Assembly (NCBI GenBank): GCA_963705545.1
Contig: CAVPJX010000005.1
Span: forward strand, 1 to 64,000
Direction of reading: 5' to 3'
Length of the DNA stretch: 64,000 nucleotides
Source of the DNA: DATBLY01 sp963705545
GTDB taxonomy: Bacteria > Actinomycetota > UBA4738 > HRBIN12
Numbering within the stretch: position 1 is the stretch's first letter; each line of letters starts with the position of its first letter. The translations under genes were made by a program, and so were the position numbers. The notes under the pieces were generated by a model. The model was given only the letters and a program-made list of their open reading frames with translations. It had not been told where the DNA came from and did not search any database. Of the stretch, positions 57,208-64,000 are shown piece by piece.

Positions 57208-58497
57208 TCAGCGCGGAGACCAGGTCGCGACGACGCCGTCGGCGACGAGGACCGGCTCGGCGCCCGACTCGGCCGGCTGGATCCACACGCCGCTCGTCCC
57301 GGATTCGCTCTCGCCGGCGTAGACGAAGGCGCCGCCGTCGGGTGACCACAGGCGCATGCTCTGCGCGTACTGCTCGAAGAACTGGAGGTAGTCCCGGCTG
57401 AACTCGAGGCTCGGGACGAACCGCTCGGACGTGGTGAACGACGTCCCGTCCTCCCATACGCCCCAGCGGAACCAGATCCGCTCGTCCGTCAGCTCCGGCA
57501 GCAGGGACAGGAGCTTGCCGCCCGTCGGGCTCCAGAAGAAGGCCGGGGCGTAGTCGTCCGTCACCTGCTCGATCGCGCCGGTGCGGCGGTCGATCACCGA
57601 GAGCGGGACCACGATCGCGCGGTCTCGGATCACCTGGAAGGCGACGCGGCGGCCGTCCGGGCTCACGACGAAGGTGATCGTCCCGTCGAACCGCGCGAGG
57701 GTCTCGCTGCGGTCGGTGTCGCGCTCGCGCGCCACCAGTTGCTGCCCGTCGCCGGCCTCCGCCGCGTAGACGAAGGTGTTGCCGTCGGTCGTCCACACGG
57801 GCGCGGTGAACATCCCGGGACGGTCGGCGACGGAGGTCACGGTCCCGTCGACGCCGAGCCGGTCCAGCCGATCCGTCCCGACGTGCACGAGCAGCTGCTT
57901 CCCCGTGGGGTTCCACGAGAAGTAGAAGGGGCTGCCGGCGTCGATCGGGACGGCCCCGGCCCCTGCCTCCACGTCGATCAGGCCCAGCTCGATGTCGGCC
58001 ACCGCCGAACCGCCCAGGTACACGACCCGCGACGACGTCGGGTCCCACGACAGGTAGAAGGGCGCGGCGGCGACGGGTGTCTCGGTGGGGCGCGTCCCGT
58101 CGGCCGACGTCGTCATGAGCGTCGCCGACGTCCCGCTGCCGCCGATCCGGACCCACGCGATCCGGGCTCCGTCGGGCGACCAGGTGGGCTGGCGCACGAA
58201 GATCGCGCCGGGGTCGGACTCGTCCAGGACGACCGGCTCGCCGGTGCCGTCGGCGTCGAACGTGGTGAGCGTCCCGTCCGCGTCGAGGACGGCGATCCGA
58301 CCCGGCGCGCCCGGGATGCCGGACGCCTCGCGGGGAGCCGGTGCGGCGGGGGAGGCTCCGGTCTCCGGTCCGGGAGCCGCGCTCGGCGAGGGCAGGTCCC
58401 AGGGCGCCCCCGTGCATCCGACGAGCAGGAGCGCGATCGTGACCGGCGCGAGCGACCGGAAGCTGGCCCTCACCGGCGCCGCGCCGCCTGCACGCAT
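57208..58497 (-). CDS. PD40/TolB-like beta-propeller lipoprotein
   Basis: A 429-residue lipoprotein. The signal RSLAPVTIALLLVGCTGAPW has a lipobox Cys about residue 28, followed by a Pro/Ala/Ser linker. The rest is a propeller with repeated W/F-S-P-D/T-G blades (TWSPDGARIAWVRIG, SWDPTSSRVVYLGG, SWNPTGKQLLVHVG, VVSPDGRRVAFQVI, FWSPTGGKLLSLLP, LWSPDGGAFVYAGE). It probably binds protein or ligand at the outer face of the membrane. TACGGT (58512-58507) lies 9 bases before the ATG, so it is likely leaderless. Confidence 0.82.
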   Translation of the reverse strand: MRAGGAAPVRASFRSLAPVTIALLLVGCTGAPWDLPSPSAAPGPETGASPAAPAPREASGIPGAPGRIAVLDADGTLTTFDADGTGEPVVLDESDPGAIFVRQPTWSPDGARIAWVRIGGSGTSATLMTTSADGTRPTETPVAAAPFYLSWDPTSSRVVYLGGSAVADIELGLIDVEAGAGAVPIDAGSPFYFSWNPTGKQLLVHVGTDRLDRLGVDGTVTSVADRPGMFTAPVWTTDGNTFVYAAEAGDGQQLVARERDTDRSETLARFDGTITFVVSPDGRRVAFQVIRDRAIVVPLSVIDRRTGAIEQVTDDYAPAFFWSPTGGKLLSLLPELTDERIWFRWGVWEDGTSFTTSERFVPSLEFSRDYLQFFEQYAQSMRLWSPDGGAFVYAGESESGTSGVWIQPAESGAEPVLVADGVVATWSPR

Positions 58498-58506
58498 CGT
58501 CCGTCG

Positions 58507-58512
58507 ACCGTA
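58507..58512 (-). promoter_or_regulatory. Leaderless -10 box TACGGT
   Basis: TACGGT on the minus strand ends 9 bases before ATG 58497 of the propeller lipoprotein, matching the recurrent leaderless spacing. Confidence 0.45.
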
Positions 58513-58574
58513 GCCAGGCGTCGTCGAACTGACAAGGGAGCGCCGGGGATGCGGCCGGATGGCATCATCGGACG

Positions 58575-59075
58575 ATGCCGGCTCCGAAGAAGCCCAAGGT
58601 GAGCAAGGCCGGCCGCACGAGTGCCGGGATCCTGCTGTGGCGACGCCGGAACGGTGATCGCATCGAGGTGCTGCTCGGCCATCCGGGCGGCCCGTACTTC
58701 GCGCGGAAGGACGACGGCGACTGGACCGTGCTCAAGGGGGAGTCGGAGCCCGGCGACGAGCTCACGGCGGTCGCACGACGGGAGTTCGCGGAGGAGACCG
58801 GATCCCCGCTCGACGACGACGCCGAGCTCGTGGAGCTGGGCGACATCCGCCAGGGCTCGGGCAAGGTGGTGTTCGCGTGGGCGGTCGAGGGCGATCTGGA
58901 CGCATCGACCGCGGTGAGCAACACCTTCGAGATGGAGTGGCCGCCCCGGTCGGGGAAGACCCGGGAGTTCCCGGAGATCGATCGCGTGGAGTGGTTCGGC
59001 CTCCGGAAGGCGCGGGTGAAGATCAAAGCCGCGCAGGCGCCCTTCCTCGACCGTCTCGAGGCGGCGATCCGCTAG
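58575..59075 (+). CDS. NUDIX hydrolase
   Basis: A 166-residue NUDIX enzyme. The box reads GESEPGDELTAVARREFAEE followed by TG, a full match to GX5EX7REUXEEXGU. The preceding LLGHPGGPYFARKDDGDWTV and the insert DIRQGSGKVVFAWAVEGDLD match a bacterial subgroup whose substrate is undefined (nucleotide or nucleoside diphosphate derivative). The C terminus has EIDRVEWFGLRKARVKIKAA. It is divergent from the propeller lipoprotein. Confidence 0.9.
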   Translation: MPAPKKPKVSKAGRTSAGILLWRRRNGDRIEVLLGHPGGPYFARKDDGDWTVLKGESEPGDELTAVARREFAEETGSPLDDDAELVELGDIRQGSGKVVFAWAVEGDLDASTAVSNTFEMEWPPRSGKTREFPEIDRVEWFGLRKARVKIKAAQAPFLDRLEAAIR

Positions 59076-59082
59076 GGATCGA

Positions 59083-59784
59083 TCAGCGCGCGAGGTGGTC
59101 GATCGGCGAACGATCGCCTGCCCGGCCGGCGATCGCGAAGGCGTACGCGACGAGCGCGACCGCCGCGAGGACGTGCCAGAGCGCGTGCCACTGGAACGCG
59201 CTCCCGGGATCGCACAGCGGGGATCCGGTGCGGCCGAGGAGGAACGCGACTCCGCCGAGGGTGATCGCGGTGAGGCCCAGCGAGCGGGCGACCCCGCTCC
59301 CGCGCAAGTGGGTCCCGGTCCGTGTGTCCCGCTCGCCCGGGGCTCGACGTTCGCGGGAGGAGGCGCCGACCTCCCCGACGACCGCGCCCGCGGCGAGCGT
59401 GCCGGCGACCGGGTCGGACGCACCCTGGATCGCCGCCAGGCCGAGCCCGACCGCGACCATGCCGGCCGCGAAGGCGCCGATCTCGATGGCCGGGCGCCAC
59501 CGGAGCATCCGTGCGAGCGCGTGGATCGGGACGAACAACAGCACCGCCATGATCGCGACGTCGTGCGCCCACGCGGCCCACGACGGGTCGGGACCGTGGC
59601 GCGCGAAGCTCCCGACCGCGTTGGCGCCCACGGCCACCGCGAGGACGATCAGGGCGAAGCGGGTCGCGCGATCGCGTCGGAACGCGAGGATCAGGATCCA
59701 GGCTCCCGCGGCCAGGAACGCGAGGCTCGACAGCGCGTTCGCGGGTTGGCCGAGGAAGCCCGAGACGATCCGTTCGCAGTCCAT
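59083..59784 (-). CDS. Multi-pass membrane protein, CREST-like (ceramidase/hemolysin III superfamily)
   Basis: A 233-residue protein with about seven helices. CERIVSGFLGQPANALSSLA, FARHGPDPSWAAWAHDVAIM and SAFQWHALWHVLAAVALVAY place Glu, His, Asp and His-x-x-x-His in the pattern of CREST-family metal-dependent membrane hydrolases (alkaline ceramidase, PAQR). The long loop (GEVGASSRERRAPGERDTRT) is unusual. A lipid-amide hydrolase activity is inference. The stop is 8 bases from the convergent NUDIX gene. Confidence 0.7.
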   Translation of the reverse strand: MDCERIVSGFLGQPANALSSLAFLAAGAWILILAFRRDRATRFALIVLAVAVGANAVGSFARHGPDPSWAAWAHDVAIMAVLLFVPIHALARMLRWRPAIEIGAFAAGMVAVGLGLAAIQGASDPVAGTLAAGAVVGEVGASSRERRAPGERDTRTGTHLRGSGVARSLGLTAITLGGVAFLLGRTGSPLCDPGSAFQWHALWHVLAAVALVAYAFAIAGRAGDRSPIDHLAR

Positions 59785-59833
59785 AGGGGAGCCGCCATCA
59801 TCCCAGGGCGTGCGCCGCGTTCGCTCGCTGGAC

Positions 59834-59839
59834 TAGAGT
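59834..59839 (+). promoter_or_regulatory. Leaderless -10 box TAGAGT
   Basis: TAGAGT ends 6 bases before ATG 59846 of the four-Cys small protein. Confidence 0.45.
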
Positions 59840-59845
59840 GCCCAC

Positions 59846-60034
59846 ATGCCGGGCACGTGGTCGCTCACGAAGGAGCAGGCGGGGTACAAGCCCGCCCCGC
59901 GGCCCGAGGTGCGGTGCGACGCCTGCGCGTTCATGTTCCCGCGGACCTCGACCGGCACGTGCAAGTACGTGCGCGGCCTGATCAAGGCCTCGTACACCTG
60001 TAACGAGTTCGTGGCCCGGAAGCCCAGCTCCTAG
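59846..60034 (+). CDS. Small four-cysteine protein
   Basis: A 62-residue protein with four Cys at about residues 24, 27, 39 and 52 (CDACAFMFP, GTCKYVRG, SYTCNEF). Spacing C-x2-C-x11-C-x12-C suggests a zinc or iron-sulfur site; the size and Gly-Leu-Ile/Cys pattern loosely recall high-potential iron-sulfur proteins. No homologue can be named. It has its own leaderless promoter. Confidence 0.65.
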   Translation: MPGTWSLTKEQAGYKPAPRPEVRCDACAFMFPRTSTGTCKYVRGLIKASYTCNEFVARKPSS

Positions 60035-60080
60035 CCTGCACGCCGGCCTTGCCGGGGTCGCGCCGCCCGCGCCCGCTCGC

Positions 60081-60086
60081 TACCAT
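60081..60086 (+). promoter_or_regulatory. Putative -10 box (TACCAT) for the hydrolase-ABC operon
   Basis: TACCAT precedes a leader of about 32 bases that contains the ribosome binding site GAGGGAGA before ATG 60125. No -35 or operator was recognised. Confidence 0.4.
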
Positions 60087-60124
60087 CCGGGAAGGAATCC
60101 CCGACCCGAGGGAGACGAGCCGCG

Positions 60125-60964
60125 ATGACGATCGTGAAGGCCGCGCTGCTGCAGACCGACTGGTCCGGCGACCAGGCGTCGATGACCGACAAGCACGAGG
60201 AGGCCGCCCGCGAGGCCGCCGCGCAGGGCGCGCAGGTGATGTGCTTCCAGGAGCTCTTCTACGGACCGTACTTCTGCCAGGTGCAGGACGCCGAGTACTA
60301 CAGCTACACGGAGCCGATCCCCGACGGGCCGACGACGCAGCGGTTCCAGTCGGTGGCGAAGGAGCTCGGGATGGTGATGGTCCTGCCGATGTACGAGATC
60401 GTGCAGGCGGGCCAGTACTACAACACCGCCGCCGTCATCGACGCCGACGGCACGTACCTCGGCAAGTATCGCAAGCAGCACATCCCACAGGTGAAGGGGT
60501 TCTGGGAGAAGTTCTACTTCGCGCCCGGGACCGGCGGATACCCGGTCTTCGAGACCGCGGTCGGCAGGGTGGGCGTGTACATCTGCTACGACCGGCACTT
60601 CCCGGAGGGCTGGCGGATGCTCGGGCTTCACGGTGCCGAGATCGTCTTCAACCCCTCGGCGACGCACCGCGGGTTGTCCGAGTACATCTGGCGCCTGGAG
60701 CAGCCGGCCGCCGCCGTCGCGAACATGTACTACGTAGGAGCCATCAACCGTGTGGGGATCGAGCCGCTCGGCGACGACGACTTCTACGGGCAGAGCTACT
60801 TCGTCGACCCCGAAGGGCAGTTCGTCGGTGAGCTGGGCGACGCGTACAAGCCCGAGCTGATCGTGCGCGACCTGGACCTGGACAAGATCAAGACCGTCCG
60901 CGACCGGTGGGCGTTCTACCGGGACCGGCGACCCGACGCCTACGACGATATCGTCGCGCGCTGA
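60125..60964 (+). CDS. Carbon-nitrogen hydrolase (beta-ureidopropionase/N-carbamoylase-like)
   Basis: A 279-residue nitrilase-superfamily amidohydrolase with the full Glu-Lys-Cys triad: MCFQELFYGPYFCQ (Glu43), LGKYRKQHIPQVKGFWEKFY (Lys) and GVYICYDRHFPEGWRMLG (Cys). NPSATHRGLSEYIWRLEQPA and VGAINRVG are family regions. The KQHIP..KGFWEKFYF segment is like beta-ureidopropionase, the last step of reductive pyrimidine breakdown, or N-carbamoyl amino acid hydrolases. First gene of an operon with an LLM oxidoreductase and an ABC importer. Confidence 0.87.
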   Translation: MTIVKAALLQTDWSGDQASMTDKHEEAAREAAAQGAQVMCFQELFYGPYFCQVQDAEYYSYTEPIPDGPTTQRFQSVAKELGMVMVLPMYEIVQAGQYYNTAAVIDADGTYLGKYRKQHIPQVKGFWEKFYFAPGTGGYPVFETAVGRVGVYICYDRHFPEGWRMLGLHGAEIVFNPSATHRGLSEYIWRLEQPAAAVANMYYVGAINRVGIEPLGDDDFYGQSYFVDPEGQFVGELGDAYKPELIVRDLDLDKIKTVRDRWAFYRDRRPDAYDDIVAR

Positions 60965-61007
60965 GCGATCGCGCGGCGCGCGAGCACGAGGGGAGGGCGC
61001 GGACGAG

Positions 61008-62024
61008 ATGGACATCGGCGTGGTGCTGCAGACGACCCCGCCCGCCGCGCGCGTGATCGACCTGGCGGTCCGCGCCGAGACGTACGGCTTCAGCCATGTC
61101 TGGACGTTCGATTCCCACCTGCTGTGGGAGGAGCCCTTCCCGATCTACACCCAGATCCTCGCGAACACGCGCAACGTCGTCGTCGGTCCGATGGTCACGA
61201 ACCCGCTGACGCGCGACTGGACGGTCACCGCGAGCCTGTTCGCCACCCTGAACGAGATGTTCGGCAACCGCACCGTGATCGGGATCGGGCGCGGCGACTC
61301 CGCCGTCCGCGTGATCAACGGCAAGCCCTCCACGCTCGCGTACCTCGGCGAGGCGATCCATGTGATCCGCGAGCTGGCGAACGGCCGCGAGGCCGCCTAC
61401 AAAGGCTCGACGCTGCGGTTCCCGTGGGCGCCGAAGAGCCGCGTCGAGGTCTGGGCGGCCGGGTACGGCCCGAAGGCCCTGAAGCTGATCGGTGAGGTCG
61501 CGGACGGGTTCATCCTGCAGCTCGCGGACCCCGATATCGCCGCGTGGACGATCGGCGCGGTGCGGACGGCGGCGAGCGAGGCCGGCCGCGATCCCGACGC
61601 CCTCACGATGTGCGTCGCGGCCCCGGCGTACGTGACCGACGACCTGGATCACGCGCGCGAGCAGACCCGCTGGTTCGGCGGGATGGTGGGGAACCACGTC
61701 GCCGACATCGTCGCCCGCTACGGCGAGTCCTCCGAGGTCCCGGCCGCCCTCACCGACTACATCAAGGGTCGCGAAGGCTACGACTACAACGAGCACGGCC
61801 AGGCCGGGAACGTCCACACGGCGTTCGTCCCCGACGCGATCGTCGACCGGTTCTGCGTCCTCGGCCCGGTGCAGGAACACGTCCGGCGCCTCCTGGAGCT
61901 CCGCGATCTGGGCGTGCACCAGTTCGCCGTCTACCTGCAGCACGACGACAAGGACGGCACGTTGCAGGCCTACGGCGAGAAGGTGATCCCGGCGATCGCG
62001 GATCAGGTGCCGGCGAAGACGTGA
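61008..62024 (+). CDS. LLM-class (probably F420-dependent) oxidoreductase
   Basis: A 338-residue luciferase-like TIM barrel. MDIGVVLQTTPPAARVIDLA opens it, followed by AETYGFSHVWTFDSHLLWEE, VVVGPMVTNPLTRDWTVTAS, RTVIGIGRGDSAVRVINGKP and WAAGYGPKALKLIGEVADGF. These fit the TIGR03842-type F420-dependent subgroup that co-occurs with pyrimidine or hydantoin catabolism genes (from memory). F420 use suggests an actinobacterial host. GGGGAGGGCG lies before the ATG; the stop overlaps the permease GTG (GTGA). Confidence 0.87.
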   Translation: MDIGVVLQTTPPAARVIDLAVRAETYGFSHVWTFDSHLLWEEPFPIYTQILANTRNVVVGPMVTNPLTRDWTVTASLFATLNEMFGNRTVIGIGRGDSAVRVINGKPSTLAYLGEAIHVIRELANGREAAYKGSTLRFPWAPKSRVEVWAAGYGPKALKLIGEVADGFILQLADPDIAAWTIGAVRTAASEAGRDPDALTMCVAAPAYVTDDLDHAREQTRWFGGMVGNHVADIVARYGESSEVPAALTDYIKGREGYDYNEHGQAGNVHTAFVPDAIVDRFCVLGPVQEHVRRLLELRDLGVHQFAVYLQHDDKDGTLQAYGEKVIPAIADQVPAKT

Positions 62025-62890
62025 GGACGCGCCGCGCCTGGATGTTCGTGCTGGCGATCGTCGGCGTGGCCGTCCTGTGGGAGCTCTACAAGCTGATCGG
62101 GCCGCAGGACGGCGGGCAGCTCTTCGGCCTGACGATCCTGCCGCGGGCGAACGACATCGCGATGCCGCACGTGTGGGAAATGCTCTCGCGCTACGGGGAG
62201 CCGGAGCGTCGCGGCTCGGACACGCCGATCCTGTTCACGGTGCTCGCGGGAGCGTGGTTCTCGTTCCGCCTCGCGTTCACGGGGTTCGTGCTGGGGACGG
62301 TGGTCGGGATCGGCCTCGCGATCCTGATGGCTCGCTACAAGGTCGTCGAGCGCGGGCTGCTGCCGTACCTCGTGATCAGCCAGACCGTGCCGCTGATCGC
62401 GCTCGCGCCCCTCGTCGTGTCCTGGGGCGGCAAGCTGCACGTCGGCGGGTTCGAGTGGCCGCGCTGGCTCTCGGCCGCGGTGCTGGGAGCCTTCCTCGCG
62501 TTCTTCCCGGTCGCGGTCGGGACGTTGAAGGGGCTCACGCACGCGCCGCAGCCGGCGTCGCTCGAGCTGATGGACTCCTTCGCGGCATCGTGGCGGCAGA
62601 CCCTGTTCAAGCTGCGGTTCCCGGCGGCCGTGCCGTTCATGATCCCGGCCCTGAAGCTGGCCGCGACGGCGTCGGTGATCGGGGTCGTCGTGGCCGAGAT
62701 CTCGACCGGCCTCGCGGGCGGGGTCGGCCGGCTCATCATCGAATACGCGCGCGAGGCGACGGGCGACCCGGCGAAGGTCTTCACCGCGGTGTTCGCCGCC
62801 GCGGCGCTCGGCCTCGTGATGGCGGGCCTCGTCGCGCTGATCGACCTCGCCACCGCGCGCCGCCGGCCGCCGCGGGAGGCGATCGCGTGA
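62021..62890 (+). CDS. ABC transporter permease (SsuC/TauC/ThiX-like)
   Basis: A 289-residue inner-membrane permease with about six helices. The EAA-type loop is ELMDSFAASWRQTLFKLRFP followed by AAVPFMIPALKLA, typical of the nitrate/sulfonate/taurine and hydroxymethylpyrimidine importer family. It lacks a signal peptide and starts MFVLAIVGVAVLWELYKLIG. GTG 62021 overlaps the LLM stop and its own stop overlaps the ATPase GTG, so the operon is tightly coupled. Confidence 0.88.
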   Translation: MRTRRAWMFVLAIVGVAVLWELYKLIGPQDGGQLFGLTILPRANDIAMPHVWEMLSRYGEPERRGSDTPILFTVLAGAWFSFRLAFTGFVLGTVVGIGLAILMARYKVVERGLLPYLVISQTVPLIALAPLVVSWGGKLHVGGFEWPRWLSAAVLGAFLAFFPVAVGTLKGLTHAPQPASLELMDSFAASWRQTLFKLRFPAAVPFMIPALKLAATASVIGVVVAEISTGLAGGVGRLIIEYAREATGDPAKVFTAVFAAAALGLVMAGLVALIDLATARRRPPREAIA

Positions 62891-63726
62891 GCGACGCGCC
62901 CGGCCCTCCGGCGGCCGACGTGGCCACCGCGTCGGTCGAGATCCGCGGCCTCACGAAGACGTTCAACGCGGGGCAGCCGAACGCCGTCGACGCGCTGGTC
63001 GACATCGACCTCTCGATCGAGCCGGGCGCGTTCGTCTCGCTGATCGGACCGAGCGGCTGCGGCAAGTCGACCCAGCTCCGCCTGATCGCGAACCTGCTCG
63101 AGCCGACGACGGGCGACGTGCTGGTGAACGGGAAGCCGGCCCGGCAGGCGCGGCTGGACCAGGACTACGGGATGGCGTTCCAGCAGGCCGGGCTCTTCGA
63201 ATGGCGGACCGTCGCGAAGAACGTCGAGCTGCCGCTCGAGCTGAAGGGGTGGGACAAGGACCGCCGCCGGTCCCGCGCCCTGGAGATGCTCGAGCTCGTG
63301 AAGCTGCCGGAGTTCGCCGAGCACCAGCCGTGGCAGCTCTCGGGCGGGATGCAGCAGCGGGTCGCGATCGCCCGGGCGCTCGCCGCGAACCCGCCCCTGC
63401 TGCTGATGGACGAGCCGTTCGGGGCCCTGGACGAGATGACGCGGGAGCACATGCAGGCCGAGCTGCTTCGGATCTGCGGCGAGACCGAGACGACCGTCGT
63501 CTTCGTGACGCACTCGATCCCCGAGGCGGTGTTCCTGTCGACGCGGGTCGTCGTGATGTCGCCGCGACCGGGGCGGATCAAGACGGCGATCGACGTCGAC
63601 CTGGGGAGCGAGCGGACGGTCGACACCCGCGAGGATCCGGCGTTCTTCCGCAAGGTCACCGAGGTGCGCGAGGCGCTCCGCGGGATGGAGGTCACGGACC
63701 TGGACGAGGCGGTGCTCGAGCCGTGA
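62887..63726 (+). CDS. ABC transporter ATP-binding protein (SsuB/TauB/ThiZ-like)
   Basis: A 279-residue ATPase. Walker A is IGPSGCGKSTQLRLIANLLE, Q-loop MAFQQAGLFEWRTV, signature LSGGMQQRVAIARALA, Walker B LLLMDEPFGALDE and the switch His VFVTHSIPEAVFLS. The VVVMSPRPGRI end is characteristic of nitrate/sulfonate/pyrimidine-precursor importers. It serves both permeases of this operon. Confidence 0.93.
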   Translation: MSDAPGPPAADVATASVEIRGLTKTFNAGQPNAVDALVDIDLSIEPGAFVSLIGPSGCGKSTQLRLIANLLEPTTGDVLVNGKPARQARLDQDYGMAFQQAGLFEWRTVAKNVELPLELKGWDKDRRRSRALEMLELVKLPEFAEHQPWQLSGGMQQRVAIARALAANPPLLLMDEPFGALDEMTREHMQAELLRICGETETTVVFVTHSIPEAVFLSTRVVVMSPRPGRIKTAIDVDLGSERTVDTREDPAFFRKVTEVREALRGMEVTDLDEAVLEP

Positions 63727-64000
63727 GCAGCGCGGCGACGGTCGGAGCGCGGCGCGCACGCTCGAGACGCTCGGTCTGGTCGATCGTGTGGCCGCCGATC
63801 GTCTTCGGCCTGGGGTTCCTCGCGCTCTGGGAGCTGGCCGTGAAGGTGTTCGACTTCCAACCGTACTTCCTGCCGACGCCGAGCTCGATCTGGCAGGAGT
63901 TCGTCCAGAACCCGGGGCTGATCTGGGGGGCGACGAAGGTCTCGGGGCTGAACGCGCTGATCGGGCTGCTGGTGGGGACGGCGCTCGGCGTGGCGATCGC
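63723..64000 (+). CDS. Second ABC transporter permease, cut by the window edge
   Basis: The first 92 residues are visible, from GTG 63723 (overlapping the ATPase stop) with a basic N terminus (GARRARSRRSVW), helix IVWPPIVFGLGFLALWELAV and FFLPTPSSI-type continuation (FQPYFLPTPSSIWQEFVQNP). This is the start of a SsuC-like permease, so the importer uses two different permeases. The substrate-binding protein presumably lies beyond the edge. Confidence 0.8.
   Translation, partial: MSSAATVGARRARSRRSVWSIVWPPIVFGLGFLALWELAVKVFDFQPYFLPTPSSIWQEFVQNPGLIWGATKVSGLNALIGLLVGTALGVAI

Overview
The window is high-GC DNA (about 70 percent by eye) from one bacterial chromosome. No rRNA, tRNA, CRISPR array or insertion sequence was recognised. 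Three things point to Actinomycetota: a pilus locus in the Mycobacterium-type order ssd-tadA-tadB-tadC-flp(DUF4244)-tadE-tadG, an F420-type luciferase-like oxidoreductase, and many leaderless starts 6 to 9 bases after a TANNNT -10 box. The class cannot be resolved from sequence alone; an uncultured soil-type lineage is only a guess.

Layout. 0.1-4.7 kb (minus): LivM/LivH permeases, an Asp-box propeller with a MoaD/ThiS-like partner, and a secreted beta-helix protein. 4.9-9.0 kb: a giant DUF11-repeat surface protein. 9.2-10.5 kb: a DEAD-box helicase. 10.7-15.7 kb: the Flp/Tad pilus operon. 15.8-18.7 kb: small conserved proteins, an MBL hydrolase, a membrane DUF5666-like protein and a YCII protein. 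18.8-24.9 kb: a membrane nucleotide cyclase facing two tandem SulP-STAS-cNMP-binding transporters. 25.0-29.9 kb: a Phd/PIN toxin-antitoxin pair, a MESH1-like HD hydrolase, a TPR-cyclase, a GcvT-fold protein and a carboxymuconolactone decarboxylase-like protein. 30-37 kb: a broken M23 peptidase, three more PIN toxin-antitoxin systems, an MMPL transporter and a secreted nuclease. 37.1-46.7 kb: a thioredoxin-like gene, then a five-gene signalling operon (TPR-cyclase, HAMP-cyclase, AAA/LuxR regulator, ferredoxin-cyclase fusion, pyridine nucleotide transhydrogenase) preceded by a perfect CRP-type operator. 47-50 kb: a badly frameshifted cyclase-AAA-TPR gene. 50.4-60 kb: housekeeping and envelope genes, including a SpoIID-M15 fusion and a CopG/MazF pair. 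60.1-64.0 kb: an operon with a nitrilase-superfamily hydrolase, an LLM oxidoreductase and an ABC transporter that runs off the edge.

The unifying theme is cyclic-nucleotide signalling. Six class III cyclase domains lie between 18.8 and 50.3 kb, alongside two transporters with intact cNMP-binding cassettes and a TGTGA-N6-TCACA site upstream of the main cyclase operon. The ferredoxin-cyclase fusion and the cyclase/cNMP-transporter pair are the best candidates for undescribed biology.

Many genes carry single-base frame breaks (livM, tadB, tadE, first SulP, the decarboxylase-like gene, M23, one Phd/PIN pair, sthA), and the 47-50 kb gene has about ten. These may be assembly or consensus errors rather than real mutations, so such genes are given as full-length spans with the breaks noted. 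No stretch over 300 bases lacks a gene.
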